Notes: generated from the letters alone by a model not told the origin. 64,000 nucleotides of DNA from Anaerolineaceae bacterium (GCA_020634135.1 JACKCG010000003.1:248001-312000); one strand, 5' to 3'. Positions 26,032 through 34,442 are shown, counted from the stretch's first letter. Numbers and translations: made by a program.

Positions 26032-26374
26032 ATACACCAGCTTTCACCCTAGTTTGGAGTGGCAATTATCACACAGAAGTCTTGCAATTGGCAGCGGGTT
26101 CCACTCAAAACAGTGGGCTTGAGCAGCTTGCCCTGGCCGTCAACCGCGTAATGCTAATCACGATTGAATAATGGCTATTCTGGCATAACTATCGGGGGGT
26201 AGCAATAGTGGCTGAATTTAGAGAGTGATGAGCAGAGGCAAAAGCGGCCAGGGGAGCCGAGCCAACACCCATTTTCGCACTTACTGCTCCCCTGCCGCCA
26301 TTCGCTGACGGGACGTATCCCGCCCCTTGTATGTGGGTGGACTGAGATGTATGGTAGCCCTTACTTCAACTATA
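26032..26374. other. Intergenic region between small-ORF strip and tlpA-like gene
   Basis: 343 bases with no supported coding frame on either strand. I see only short imperfect repeats, such as GGGACGTATCCC near 26310. Confidence 0.4.
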
Positions 26375-26515
26375 TCACGTTATCGCTCGCCCGAAGTGTC
26401 TGAACCCAGTTTGCTTGACTAACAATACGCCTGGCCCGTTTGGTTTCCTTCGGCACTCTGTTCGGTTCTGTTCGGTAGGTTGGTCTGAATGCGTTTTTGG
26501 CGCTGGTAGAGGCAT
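26375..26515 (-). CDS. Possible 46-residue peptide ORF
   Basis: ATG 26515 is preceded by a perfect AGGAGG with 4-base spacing, one of the best ribosome sites in the window, and opens a 46-codon frame. The peptide is basic and Pro-rich at the start (MPLPAPKTHSDQP) with RRKPNGPGVLLVKQ in the middle. I do not recognise it. A 60-codon frame overlaps it in another register but lacks a ribosome site. It is the last of a row of small minus-strand ORFs behind an HTH gene. Confidence 0.35.
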   Translation of the reverse strand: MPLPAPKTHSDQPTEQNRTECRRKPNGPGVLLVKQTGFRHFGRAIT

Positions 26516-26601
26516 ATCGCCTCCTTCCACTCTGGCGTATTGCCTCGGTCAAACCGGGTCAGCTTCGGCTGATGGTCGTCAGGGGAAGCTGACCGGGTCG
26601 C

Positions 26602-26772
26602 TTAGTTTTTCGATAGAGTTTGCAATAATTCGCTATACCGCCGTGCTTCTCGTTGCAGTCGTTCAAACATCGCCTTGGATAAGCATTCGCGTTCGGCTTT
26701 CAAGAGATTCTGATGTGCTGGGCGGTCCTCAAATGGCTTCGTCTCTAGCTTATGCTGCTGCCGGTTCATCAT
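26602..26772 (-). CDS. Small charged helical protein, 56 residues
   Basis: The frame starts at ATG-ATG (26772) with GGGAG upstream. The protein looks like one long amphipathic helix (NLLKAERECLSKAMFERL, EARRYSELLQTLSKN). There is no signal or membrane segment and no recognised family. It lies 68 bases downstream of the 81-residue gene, on the same strand. Confidence 0.5.
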   Translation of the reverse strand: MMNRQQHKLETKPFEDRPAHQNLLKAERECLSKAMFERLQREARRYSELLQTLSKN

Positions 26773-26840
26773 GACATTACTCCCGGTTGCTGGTCGGACG
26801 ATACTGAGAACTGGCCGAATGCTCCCCCTGCGCTGGTCGT

Positions 26841-27086
26841 TTACTTCACCAGCCTGAGGACAGGATTCGGGCTGCCTTTGCGCTGCTCGATTTCACTGAT
26901 GGTTTCCTGTGCGGTGTACATCAGTTCATGCAGCCACCCGATGAGTTCTCGATTGCTCAACCCGGTTACAGTGTGCAGGGCACCTTCACTGGCGGCGCTG
27001 TGCAGGCCATCCAGGGTATCGAAGATGGTTGCAAGCTGCATGTCGGTGTCTGTAACCTGGAAGTCGAGCTGGTGAATCTGTCCCAT
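26841..27086 (-). CDS. Small hypothetical protein, 81 residues
   Basis: ATG 27086 has GAGGTG 5 bases upstream. The acidic, mostly helical protein contains FQVTDTDMQLATIFDTLDGL and ELIGWLHELMYTAQETISEI. TTGATT and TATAGC spaced 18 bases apart upstream could be its own promoter. No family recognised. It lies just after a strong hairpin that separates it from the HTH and 65-residue ORFs. Confidence 0.6.
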   Translation of the reverse strand: MGQIHQLDFQVTDTDMQLATIFDTLDGLHSAASEGALHTVTGLSNRELIGWLHELMYTAQETISEIEQRKGSPNPVLRLVK

Positions 27087-27131
27087 TGTTTCACCTCGTA
27101 CAAGCTATAATTTGTTTGGTGGCAATAAATC

Positions 27132-27170
27132 AAAAGGGCGTGGACTTTTTTATCAGTCTCACGCCCTTTT
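27132..27170 (-). terminator. Hairpin terminator inside the small-ORF strip
   Basis: AAAAGGGCGTG (27132-27142) pairs perfectly with CACGCCCTTTT (27160-27170). On the minus strand the stem ends in TTTT and continues with GATTTATT. It would end the HTH/65-residue transcript. Confidence 0.6.
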
Positions 27171-27209
27171 CAGGTAACGTTTACCAGTGGTCTTGGGACA
27201 CTCCGCCCT

Positions 27210-27407
27210 TTAGGGACATGGCCCACCTCTGGTATGAGACTGACACACGATGCGCACATCGCCGCCGACACTGAACAGACCAAACGCATCCACGCCACCG
27301 GCGATAGGCGCATTGCGCCCCTCCGTCCAGATGGACGGCAACACCGCGAGCAACAGCCCATTATATGGTTGTGGATAAAGGTCTATGCACTGCCGATGTG
27401 TCTGCAT
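27210..27407 (-). CDS. Possible 65-residue protein coupled to the HTH gene
   Basis: The ATG at 27407 lies two bases after the TAG stop of the HTH gene, which suggests translational coupling. The sequence is unlike known families; it begins MQTHRQCIDLYPQPYNG and contains GGVDAFGLFSVGGDVRIVC. The frame has codon use like a real gene, but there is no separate ribosome site. It ends 40 bases before the hairpin at 27132-27170. Confidence 0.45.
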   Translation of the reverse strand: MQTHRQCIDLYPQPYNGLLLAVLPSIWTEGRNAPIAGGVDAFGLFSVGGDVRIVCQSHTRGGPCP

Positions 27408-27409
27408 GA

Positions 27410-27625
27410 CTAGGCACCCCGCTCTACAACGGTATCATCCAGCATCCCCAAGATGCTTTCTCCGGTGATGAACACCCGGCGCATACCGTCGGGTTTGCTA
27501 ACTCTGAGGTGTCCTTTCCGAATGAGTCTCTTGAGGGTACTGAGGCTAATACCCAGCGCCACCGCGGCTTCTTGCCGGGAGTAGATAGCGCCTGCCTCAA
27601 TACGTGGTTTCATTACTTGTGCCAT
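27410..27625 (-). CDS. Excisionase/MerR-like helix-turn-helix protein
   Basis: A 71-residue DNA-binding protein. YSRQEAAVALGISLSTLKRL followed by IRKGHLRVSKPDGMRRVF is the helix-turn-helix plus wing of the HTH_17/excisionase class. Such proteins act as excisionases or small regulators of mobile elements and toxin modules. ATG 27625 has AAGGGG 10 bases upstream and is downstream of a strong promoter at 27654-27682; the longer frame to 27730 would extend upstream of that promoter. No integrase gene is present nearby. Confidence 0.8.
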   Translation of the reverse strand: MAQVMKPRIEAGAIYSRQEAAVALGISLSTLKRLIRKGHLRVSKPDGMRRVFITGESILGMLDDTVVERGA

Positions 27626-27653
27626 TCGAAAACACCCCTTTCTCAACATACAC

Positions 27654-27682
27654 ACAATACCACACCCTGGAAAGGTCGTCAA
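27654..27682 (-). promoter_or_regulatory. Promoter of the HTH small-ORF strip
   Basis: On the minus strand TTGACG (27682-27677) and TATTGT (27659-27654) are exactly 17 bases apart, about 30 bases before the HTH start codon. Confidence 0.65.
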
Positions 27683-27744
27683 GAGGCAGAAATGCGTAGA
27701 ATCCCTTTTTAATAGCTTATGAAAGGTCAAAACGGATTTTAGAC

Positions 27745-27774
27745 TTGACAGGCTGCAAACCTGCCCGGCATAAT
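27745..27774 (+). promoter_or_regulatory. Promoter of the pheS T-box leader
   Basis: A perfect TTGACA (27745-27750) and CATAAT (27769-27774) are 18 bases apart. Transcription would start near 27781, directly before the T-box leader, and runs divergently from the HTH promoter. Confidence 0.65.
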
Positions 27775-27780
27775 AACTTC

Positions 27781-28045
27781 AAAGTGTTGACAGAGACCGT
27801 GCGTGAATCAATGCGCCTCCAGGGAGCCGGGTGTCAGTGGACTGGAAGCACCGGCAGGTTGCTATCACGGAATTCGCTCTTGAGCTGGCAGGTGAACGGG
27901 GTCTTTCGGGACCGTTCAGTAGCTTGTCCCGCTGTGTCCGGCGTAACAGGACTCATGAGGTGGGCTGTGATTCTGGCAGCCAACCAGGGTGGTACCGCGG
28001 GAGTATACGACTCTCGTCCCTGACTATGGGACGAGAGTTTTTTGT
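27781..28045 (+). ncRNA. T-box riboswitch leader, Phe-specific
   Basis: The conserved T-box AGGGTGGTACCGCG lies at 27986-27999; its TGGT (27990-27993) can pair with the ACCA end of uncharged tRNA-Phe. A GAATTCG specifier-loop candidate at 27870-27876 presents TTC, a Phe codon. The intrinsic terminator follows at 28010-28045: an 11-bp stem ACTCTCGTCCC / GGGACGAGAGT and TTTTTT. Uncharged tRNA-Phe should favour the antiterminator and allow transcription of pheS. The downstream phenylalanyl-tRNA synthetase gene confirms the amino-acid assignment. Confidence 0.93.
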
Positions 28046-28376
28046 TTGCGTTAGAAGTGCCAGGTCGCAAGGTGTCCTGAGGCTTACGGCAGCAGCCGGT
28101 ACGGGCACGGTCATGCAGTTTTACAATGAAACACGGAGACAAACAGGGGGCATGTGCCGGTAGAATCGCCCTCAATTGAGAGGCAGGTCGAGGTGCAATA
28201 TATTGTGCCCGCCCCCAAACCACAACACCGTGCCGATTTCTTAAAACGCATCATCGTGACCGAAAGTGCCGGGTTCTGATCGCTAAAGACCGAATGGGCT
28301 AAATCGCTAACAACCGGCGGCTAACAGCTCATGGCTGATAACCAACAACTGACTATGAAGACGAGAGGGATTGCCG
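28046..28376. other. Long untranslated stretch between T-box terminator and pheS
   Basis: About 330 bases with no supported ORF. This is longer than usual between a T-box terminator and its gene. It contains scattered inverted repeats but no clear second regulatory element. A ribosome site (GAGGG) precedes ATG 28377. Confidence 0.45.
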
Positions 28377-29411
28377 ATGCTTGAACAACTCGAAACCATT
28401 TATAAGGAGGCACAGGCCGAGCTGGGTGCGATTCGTGACAGCGAATCCCTGCACCAGTGGGAGATTCGGTACCTGGGCAAGAAAGGGGAGGTCACGCTCC
28501 TGCTGCGCAGTACCGGGCAGCTTCCCGCCGAAGAACGCGCCGGATTCGGCAAGCGTGCCAACGAAATTAAGAACCTGCTGGCCGACGCGCACGCCAACCA
28601 GGAGCAGCTTATCCACGACCAGGAACTGGCCCGTGACCTGGAAGAAGGTCAGATTGACGTGACACTTCCGGGGCGGACGCAGTCAGTGGGCGGCCTGCAT
28701 CCATCCACACAGACACTGCGCCAGCTTTATGACATCTGGGCAGAGATGGGCTTCCAGGTCTACCGCAGCCGGGATGTAGAAGACGATGAAACCAACTTCA
28801 CGCTGCTCAATATCCCGCCGCACCACCCGGCCCGCGATATGTGGGATACCTTCCATACAACCACGCCGGGCATGATCCTGCGGACACATACGTCGCCGGG
28901 GCAGATCCATGCCATGCGCGATCTGGGCGAAAACGGCACACAGCCGATCCGTGTGATTCTGCCAGGGATGTGTTACCGCTATGAGCAGGTGACCGCCCGC
29001 AGCGAGATGCAGTTCCACCAGTTGGAAGGGCTGGCGATTGGCCGCAATATACACATGAGCGACCTGAAAGGCACGGTTACGGCCTTCGCCCGGCGTATGT
29101 TCGGGGCAGAGGCGGCGGTGCGTTTCCGAGCGTCGTATTTCCCGTTCACTGAGCCAAGTATGGAAATTGACGTAGAGTGTTTTCTGTGTGGCGGTGAAGG
29201 CTGCCGTGTTTGTAAGTATGCTGGTTGGCTGGAAATCGCCGGGGCCGGTATGGTCAACCCGATTGTGTTGCGGAACGGCGGTTATAACCCGGCGGAGTGG
29301 AGCGGGTTCGCCTTTGGCATGGGGCCGGAGCGCATGACGATGCTCAAGCACGGCATCACCGACATCCGCTATTTCTGGGGGAATGACCTCCGCTTCTTAG
29401 AGCAGTTCTAG
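28377..29411 (+). CDS. pheS: Phenylalanyl-tRNA synthetase alpha subunit
   Basis: A 344-residue class II synthetase subunit. The N-terminal 90 residues form the coiled-coil tRNA-binding arm (IRYLGKKGEVTLLLRS). Motif 2 is around CYRYEQVTARSEMQFHQLEG and motif 3 around GFAFGMGPERMTML. ECFLCGGEGCRVCKYAGW is a Cys-rich insertion seen in many bacterial PheS proteins. With PheT it forms the alpha2-beta2 enzyme that charges tRNA-Phe. ATG 28377 follows GAGGG at 7 bases and is preferred over TTG 28371. Unusually, pheT is 2.4 kb downstream with four other genes between. Confidence 0.97.
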   Translation: MLEQLETIYKEAQAELGAIRDSESLHQWEIRYLGKKGEVTLLLRSTGQLPAEERAGFGKRANEIKNLLADAHANQEQLIHDQELARDLEEGQIDVTLPGRTQSVGGLHPSTQTLRQLYDIWAEMGFQVYRSRDVEDDETNFTLLNIPPHHPARDMWDTFHTTTPGMILRTHTSPGQIHAMRDLGENGTQPIRVILPGMCYRYEQVTARSEMQFHQLEGLAIGRNIHMSDLKGTVTAFARRMFGAEAAVRFRASYFPFTEPSMEIDVECFLCGGEGCRVCKYAGWLEIAGAGMVNPIVLRNGGYNPAEWSGFAFGMGPERMTMLKHGITDIRYFWGNDLRFLEQF

Positions 29412-29413
29412 TC

Positions 29414-29683
29414 ATGTCCTATATCATTCGCGTCAACGGCATTGATTATCTGATAACCGACTATGCCGCTATGCGTATGCTGCAAAGATATATCATTGAT
29501 GACATGATTATCCAGGCCATATTACGTGGTGAGTTGATAGAGCAGGCGCATGGCCGTGATATATTGGAAGTGCAGTTCTGGGACGATGATACCCAGCAAA
29601 CACGGATAATCCGCATCATCATCGCCCCGGATACACATACTGTCATTACGGTTTATGATGATAGTGACACTGCTGAGGAATAG
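29414..29683 (+). CDS. DUF4258-type small protein, putative toxin of a TA pair
   Basis: An 89-residue protein beginning 2 bases after the pheS stop codon. YAAMRMLQRYIIDDMIIQAI and QTRIIRIIIAPDTHTVITVY follow the DUF4258 pattern (an RM..R helix, then a beta-rich C-terminal end). Members are related in fold to RelE/MqsR-like toxins and are often found with DUF2283 partners. It is translationally coupled to pheS. No toxicity can be shown from sequence. Confidence 0.72.
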   Translation: MSYIIRVNGIDYLITDYAAMRMLQRYIIDDMIIQAILRGELIEQAHGRDILEVQFWDDDTQQTRIIRIIIAPDTHTVITVYDDSDTAEE

Positions 29684-29719
29684 CTAATCTCGAAGCATAG
29701 AATGAGCGAGGAGTGACCG

Positions 29720-29974
29720 ATGAAAATCACTTACTACGAAGAGTCGGATGTGTTGTTCATTCGTTTTACCGATCAGCCCGTTGCTAAAAGCCGGACAGTG
29801 GGCAGCAACCTAACGGTGATGGATGTAGCTGAAGATGGCACACCGGTCAGTCTTGAGATTATCAACGCCAACCAAAGAGGTCTGAATATCAAGGCATTGG
29901 AATTTAGCAGCATCACCGACGACATCACAGCTTCTCGTAATGCCGCCAAGCGGGAAGAAATCACGCCGGGTTAG
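29720..29974 (+). CDS. DUF2283 (YuzE-like) small protein, putative antitoxin
   Basis: An 84-residue protein with KITYYEESDVLFIRFTDQPV at the N-terminus and VAEDGTPVSLEIINANQRG, both typical of DUF2283. The C-terminal tail is charged (NAAKREEITPG). The ribosome site is GCGAGGAG. DUF2283 genes commonly sit beside DUF4258 genes, as here, and the pair is regarded as a likely toxin-antitoxin module. Confidence 0.8.
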   Translation: MKITYYEESDVLFIRFTDQPVAKSRTVGSNLTVMDVAEDGTPVSLEIINANQRGLNIKALEFSSITDDITASRNAAKREEITPG

Positions 29975-30009
29975 TCTCTATTCACTGAGATAAGGAAGTA
30001 CAGCACATC

Positions 30010-30450
30010 ATGACTGTTTCAGGGGGAAAACAGCGTTTCAGTCTGTCGGAGGACTGGCTGGCAACGCTGATCGGATTAGGAATAGTGGCAATTATCGGGT
30101 TTGGGCTGCTCGGCCCAGGCGGGCAGAGCAAAACGACGGTTGTCGAACCGGGTACAACACAGGTAGTAGACCTTCCAGCAGGGGATGGATGGCGGGTTAC
30201 GGCGGATGTGGATTTTGCACCGGATACAACGGCCTTTACGTCACTGACGGCGGGTCTTGTCTATCAGTATGGCTGCCAGGACGGTAGCTTAACGACGGCG
30301 GAGGGCGTGCCGGACGCGCTGACGGTTGAACAACCGCCGCGTGGTATGGCTCAGCTCTGGCTCTCGAACACCTGCGATACGGCTTACAGCCTGACCTACA
30401 AACACGATTCGATTCTGCGCTGGCCGCTGTTTGGAATTTTCACCCGGTAA
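30010..30450 (+). CDS. Single-pass membrane protein with exported beta-rich domain
   Basis: A 146-residue protein that I do not recognise. An N-terminal helix (LIGLGIVAIIGFGLL, about residues 20-36) anchors an extracytoplasmic domain of about 105 residues with two Cys (YGCQDGS and NTCDTAY) that could form a disulfide. It ends 9 bases before the YeiH-type exporter, so it is probably a dedicated partner of that protein. Confidence 0.7.
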   Translation: MTVSGGKQRFSLSEDWLATLIGLGIVAIIGFGLLGPGGQSKTTVVEPGTTQVVDLPAGDGWRVTADVDFAPDTTAFTSLTAGLVYQYGCQDGSLTTAEGVPDALTVEQPPRGMAQLWLSNTCDTAYSLTYKHDSILRWPLFGIFTR

Positions 30451-30459
30451 GGAGATTGC

Positions 30460-31536
30460 ATGACACAACAAGAGACACAATCCACAAAATGGGCCGGTCT
30501 GCTCGTCGGGCTGGCGCTCCTCATTATCCTGGTGGTGCTGGTCGCGGAGGCCGATAAGTGGATTGCTGACAGCTTCAAGGCACAGGGGGTGAGCAAGAAC
30601 CCGCTCGAATACCCGCTGACGGCGGTGGTGATCGGCCTGATTGCCAATGCTGTGTTACGGGTCACCGGGCTGTACACCTTCATCCGTCCGGCGGTACGCA
30701 CCGAACTCTTTCTGAAGATCGGCCTGGTGCTGCTGGGGGCGCGAATCAGCCTGGGCGACCTGCTGGCGCAGGGCACAGGCGGATTGATTCAGGCGCTCAT
30801 CATGGTTGCGTCGGTGTTTCTGTTTACCTGGTGGCTGGCCGGGCGTTTCAAACTGCCGGAGACGCTCAAAGCGGTGATGGCCTCTGCTGTTTCGGTATGC
30901 GGTGTCTCAGCGGCCATCGCGGCGGCTGGGGCGGTGCAGGCGCGAAAAGAAGAGGTCAGCTATATCACCACACTGGTCATCCTGACGGCCATTCCGTTGA
31001 TGGTGCTTATGCCCTGGTTAGCCAACGTGATGGGCTTGAACCCGACGGTGGCCGGGGCATGGTTTGGCGGGAACATTGATACCACAGCCGCCGTTGTAGG
31101 CGCGGGTACGATTTACGGCCCGGAAGCGCAGCAGGTCGCGGCGGTGGTCAAGCTGGCGCAGAATGTGATGATTGGCGTAGTAGCGTTTTTGCTGGCGCTC
31201 TACTTTGCGATGGTGGTAAATCGCGGCGAGGGCGAACGTCCCACGCCGATTATGATCTGGCATCGTTTTCCTAAGTTCGTGCTGGGCTTTGTGGTGGTTT
31301 CCATCCTGGCGTCGCTGGATATGTTTACCCCGGCGCTGGTGGCGGAGATTGACACCGCGAACAAGTGGTTTTTCGCGCTGGCGTTTGTGTGCATCGGACT
31401 GGACTTCACGCTGGCCGAACTGCGTAAAGCCGGGTGGAAGCCGACTGCCGTTTACATGGGCGCGACGGTATTTAACACGGTGCTGGCGCTGATCGTCGCC
31501 ACAGTGATCTTCGGCGTGCTCGGGCTGGGGGCGTAG
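30460..31536 (+). CDS. YeiH family putative sulfate exporter (UPF0324)
   Basis: A 358-residue membrane protein with about ten helices. Segments EYPLTAVVIGLIANAVLR, LKIGLVLLGARISLGDLL, VCGVSAAIAAAGAVQARKEE and GNIDTTAAVVGAGTIYG are typical of YeiH/UPF0324 proteins. The family is annotated as putative sulfate exporter, but transport has been tested for few members. It is in the pheS-pheT interval and tightly linked to the small membrane protein before it. Confidence 0.88.
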   Translation: MTQQETQSTKWAGLLVGLALLIILVVLVAEADKWIADSFKAQGVSKNPLEYPLTAVVIGLIANAVLRVTGLYTFIRPAVRTELFLKIGLVLLGARISLGDLLAQGTGGLIQALIMVASVFLFTWWLAGRFKLPETLKAVMASAVSVCGVSAAIAAAGAVQARKEEVSYITTLVILTAIPLMVLMPWLANVMGLNPTVAGAWFGGNIDTTAAVVGAGTIYGPEAQQVAAVVKLAQNVMIGVVAFLLALYFAMVVNRGEGERPTPIMIWHRFPKFVLGFVVVSILASLDMFTPALVAEIDTANKWFFALAFVCIGLDFTLAELRKAGWKPTAVYMGATVFNTVLALIVATVIFGVLGLGA

Positions 31537-31578
31537 AAACAACCATAATGGAATAATGGGTTGGGTTTTGGCGGACAT

Positions 31579-31717
31579 GTCCCTACGGAGTCCAATGGTA
31601 GGGACGCCATTCCTGGCATCCGCCAAACCGAGATCAACAAGTCTCCCCTGCTGGCTGGGGAGATTTAGAGGGGGTAAAAAAGGCCGAAAATGTAACAAAT
31701 GGGAACTTCCCATTTTT
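31579..31717 (+). repeat. Inverted repeats and terminator-like hairpin before pheT
   Basis: The 235-base YeiH-pheT gap contains GTCCCTAC (31579-31586) / GTAGGGAC (31598-31605), a TCTCCCC...GGGGAGA repeat near 31650, and a hairpin AAATGGG / CCCATTT (31697-31715) followed by TTTTTG. The last could terminate upstream transcripts, implying a separate promoter for pheT. The composition resembles dispersed intergenic repeat elements. Confidence 0.45.
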
Positions 31718-31771
31718 GATGCAACTGCCTTGCCCGTGAATCGAATCTGTAATTAATGAGGGACTCAACAC

Positions 31772-34324
31772 ATGCAAGTACCTGTATCGTGGTTAAGAGA
31801 ATTCGTAGAGATTGACATCCCGGTAGAACTGCTGGCAGAACGCCTGACGCTGGCCGGGCTGGAAGTGGCGAGCATCAGCTATATCGGCGTGCCGCAAGGT
31901 TTCGTCGAGGGCGTGCGCTGGCCGATCTCCAATCATCTTGTGTGGGACAGAGAAAAAATAGTCCTCGGCGCGATTCGAGAAGTCAAGCCGCACCCCGATG
32001 CGGATCGTCTGGTGATTGCGCTGGTGGATTACGGCGGCACAGCACTGGAACAGACTGTTACGGGTGCGCCCAACCTGTTTGAATACAAAGGTAAAGGCCC
32101 GCTCGACCCGCCGCTGTGGTCGCCCTTCGCGATGGAAGGCGCGGAAGTCTGGGACGGCCACAGCGATGAGCCGAAGCGCATGGTACTCAAAGAGAAGAAA
32201 CTGCGTGGCGTTCCTAACCGCTGTATGGTGTGTTCGGAGAAAGAGTTGGGTATTTCCGAAGAACACGAAGGCATCATGCTCATGGAAAACCCGCGCGGAA
32301 TTGCCCCAGGTACACCGCTGCAAGACGTATTGGGTGACGTAATTCTGGAGATCGAACTCACGCCGAACATGGCGCGGAATTACAGTGTTTTAGGGGTGGC
32401 GCGGGAGGTCGCGGCGCTGCTGGGCAAGCCAGTTAAGCCGCCGTCGTTCGACTATCTGGCAGAGGGCGGGCCAATTGCCGGGCAGGCAGCTATCGAAATC
32501 CGTGAGCCGGAACTCAACCCGCGTTTCACGCTGGCGCTGCTGCGCGATACCGAGGTGAGGCCGTCACCCCAGTGGATGCAGTGGCGTCTGACACTGTGCG
32601 GCCAGCGCCCGATCAACAACATCGTGGATGTGACCAACTACATCACCTTTGAAATCGGCCAACCGCTGCACGCCTTCGACTATGACAAGCTCAAGGCACG
32701 GGTGGGCGGCAAGATGCCAAAGATCATCACCCGTCTGCCGGAGGCGGGCGAAAAGCTGGATACGCTGGATGAAGTCACCCGCGAGCTTCAGGAACACAAC
32801 ATCCTGGTGTGCGACGAGGCAGGAGTCCTCAGTATGGGTGGAATCATCGGTGGCGCGGAAACCGAAATCAGCGATACGACGACTAACGTCCTCTTAGAGG
32901 CGGCGAACTGGAATTTCATCAATATCCGCCGCACCATGCAGTCACAAAAAGTCAACACGGATGCTGGTGTCCGCTTCAGTCGGGGTGTGCATCCCAGCCA
33001 GGCGCTGCTTGGCGTGCAGCGCGGCATTGAACTGATGCGGCAGACGGGCGGCGGCCAGATCGCTCAGGGAATCATAGACGAGTATCCGCTGCCCGCGCCC
33101 ACTGTGACGGTTGACCTGCATATGAGCGAAGTCGAGCGTATTTCCGGGATGGTCTTTACGACCCGACAAGTAGCGGACATCCTGACAAACCTGCAATTCA
33201 CCGTCGAGGTGGACGGCGACGTGCTGCATGTCACCGCGCCGGACTTCCGTATGGACATCAACACCGACACGCATGTAGGGCAAGCCGATCTGATTGAAGA
33301 AATCACCCGTATTTACGGATACGACCTGATTCCCGATACGATTATCGCGGATGCCATGCCGTCGCAGTGGACAAACGTGGCGCTCGAACGGGAAGAGCGG
33401 GCGCGGGACATTCTGGTGGCGCTCGGCCTGCGGGAAAACATCAGTTACCGCTTTACCACACCAGAACGGGAGGCGCAGCTTAATCCGCACCATACCGGCG
33501 CAGTCTCACACGAGGGGTATATCGAACTGGCGAACCCGTTAGCCGCTGATAAAAGCGCCCTGCGGCATACGCTGCTCATCAGCCTGTTGGAAAATGCACG
33601 GGGCAATATGCGCTATACACCGCGCCAGCAGGTGTTCGAGGTGGGCAACGTCTACCGCGCCCGTGAGAATGGAGCGCTGCCGGACGAACCACGCCGTTTG
33701 GGGCTGCTCATCACCGGGCCGCGCCGGGTGGATACGTGGACACATGACGAACCGGGCAATAATGTGGATTTCTACGACCTGAAGGGCATCGTGGAAGGGC
33801 TACTGAACGGCCTGAAGATCAGCGGCGTGACCTACAGCCGGAGCAGCCATCCCAGCCTGCATCCGGGGCGTTCGGCCCTGCTCAGCGTCGGCGGGAAGGA
33901 AATCGGCTCATTCGGCGAACTGCACCCGCTGGTTGCGGCAGGGTTTGAACTGACTGCCGCGCCGGTTTTTGTCGCGGAGTTCGACCTGGACGCGCTGCTG
34001 GACTTCGTGGACGAATTGTATACTGCTCAACCGCTGCCGGTTACGCCGCCGGTTTACCAGGACATTGCCCTGGTGGTCAATAACGAGACATCAGCCGCTG
34101 AAGTTGAGACCGTAATTATGAAGGCTGGTGGCAACATGCTCAAAATGGCGCGGCTGTTTGACCTATATACTGGCGACCCGATTCCCGCAGGGCAGAAAAG
34201 CCTGGCGTATAACCTGGTCTACCAGGCCGATGACCGCACCCTGACCGATAAAGAGGTGGCGAAAGTACACCGCAAGATTATGCAGGCCGTCGAGCGCGAA
34301 CTGGGCGCGAAGGTGCGCGCATAG
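31772..34324 (+). CDS. pheT: Phenylalanyl-tRNA synthetase beta subunit
   Basis: An 850-residue protein with the full bacterial PheT layout: an N-terminal EMAP-II type tRNA-binding fold (VLGAIREVKPHPDADRLVIA), the B3/B4 editing domain, the B5 domain with VERISGMVFTTRQVADIL, the catalytic-like core (QADLIEEITRIYGYDLIP), and a C-terminal FDX-ACB anticodon-binding domain (PVYQDIALVVNNETSAAEVE). It is about 50 residues longer than E. coli PheT, with extra sequence around the tRNA-binding fold and editing domain. It completes the synthetase started by pheS. Confidence 0.97.
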   Translation: MQVPVSWLREFVEIDIPVELLAERLTLAGLEVASISYIGVPQGFVEGVRWPISNHLVWDREKIVLGAIREVKPHPDADRLVIALVDYGGTALEQTVTGAPNLFEYKGKGPLDPPLWSPFAMEGAEVWDGHSDEPKRMVLKEKKLRGVPNRCMVCSEKELGISEEHEGIMLMENPRGIAPGTPLQDVLGDVILEIELTPNMARNYSVLGVAREVAALLGKPVKPPSFDYLAEGGPIAGQAAIEIREPELNPRFTLALLRDTEVRPSPQWMQWRLTLCGQRPINNIVDVTNYITFEIGQPLHAFDYDKLKARVGGKMPKIITRLPEAGEKLDTLDEVTRELQEHNILVCDEAGVLSMGGIIGGAETEISDTTTNVLLEAANWNFINIRRTMQSQKVNTDAGVRFSRGVHPSQALLGVQRGIELMRQTGGGQIAQGIIDEYPLPAPTVTVDLHMSEVERISGMVFTTRQVADILTNLQFTVEVDGDVLHVTAPDFRMDINTDTHVGQADLIEEITRIYGYDLIPDTIIADAMPSQWTNVALEREERARDILVALGLRENISYRFTTPEREAQLNPHHTGAVSHEGYIELANPLAADKSALRHTLLISLLENARGNMRYTPRQQVFEVGNVYRARENGALPDEPRRLGLLITGPRRVDTWTHDEPGNNVDFYDLKGIVEGLLNGLKISGVTYSRSSHPSLHPGRSALLSVGGKEIGSFGELHPLVAAGFELTAAPVFVAEFDLDALLDFVDELYTAQPLPVTPPVYQDIALVVNNETSAAEVETVIMKAGGNMLKMARLFDLYTGDPIPAGQKSLAYNLVYQADDRTLTDKEVAKVHRKIMQAVERELGAKVRA

Positions 34325-34407
34325 CAAGCTGTGCGGAAACGCAGCCGGCTTGTCCTGTTAAGCTTTGCCTTCAGGTGCAGCGCGTCAACAGGACGCGAAT
34401 GTTGGAT

Positions 34408-34442
34408 TGAACAAGGGGTTTTTAGTCCCCTTGTTCAGTTTT
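34408..34442 (+). terminator. Rho-independent terminator after pheT
   Basis: TGAACAAGGGG / CCCCTTGTTCA forms an 11-bp stem with an 8-base loop and is followed by GTTTT, about 85 bases after the pheT stop codon. Confidence 0.85.

Noticed and set aside
27745..28023. 92-codon plus-strand frame through the T-box leader
   Set aside because: The region is a structured RNA with conserved T-box motif and terminator; the frame starts in the promoter.
28683..29351. 222-codon minus-strand frame opposite pheS
   Set aside because: Shadow of pheS.
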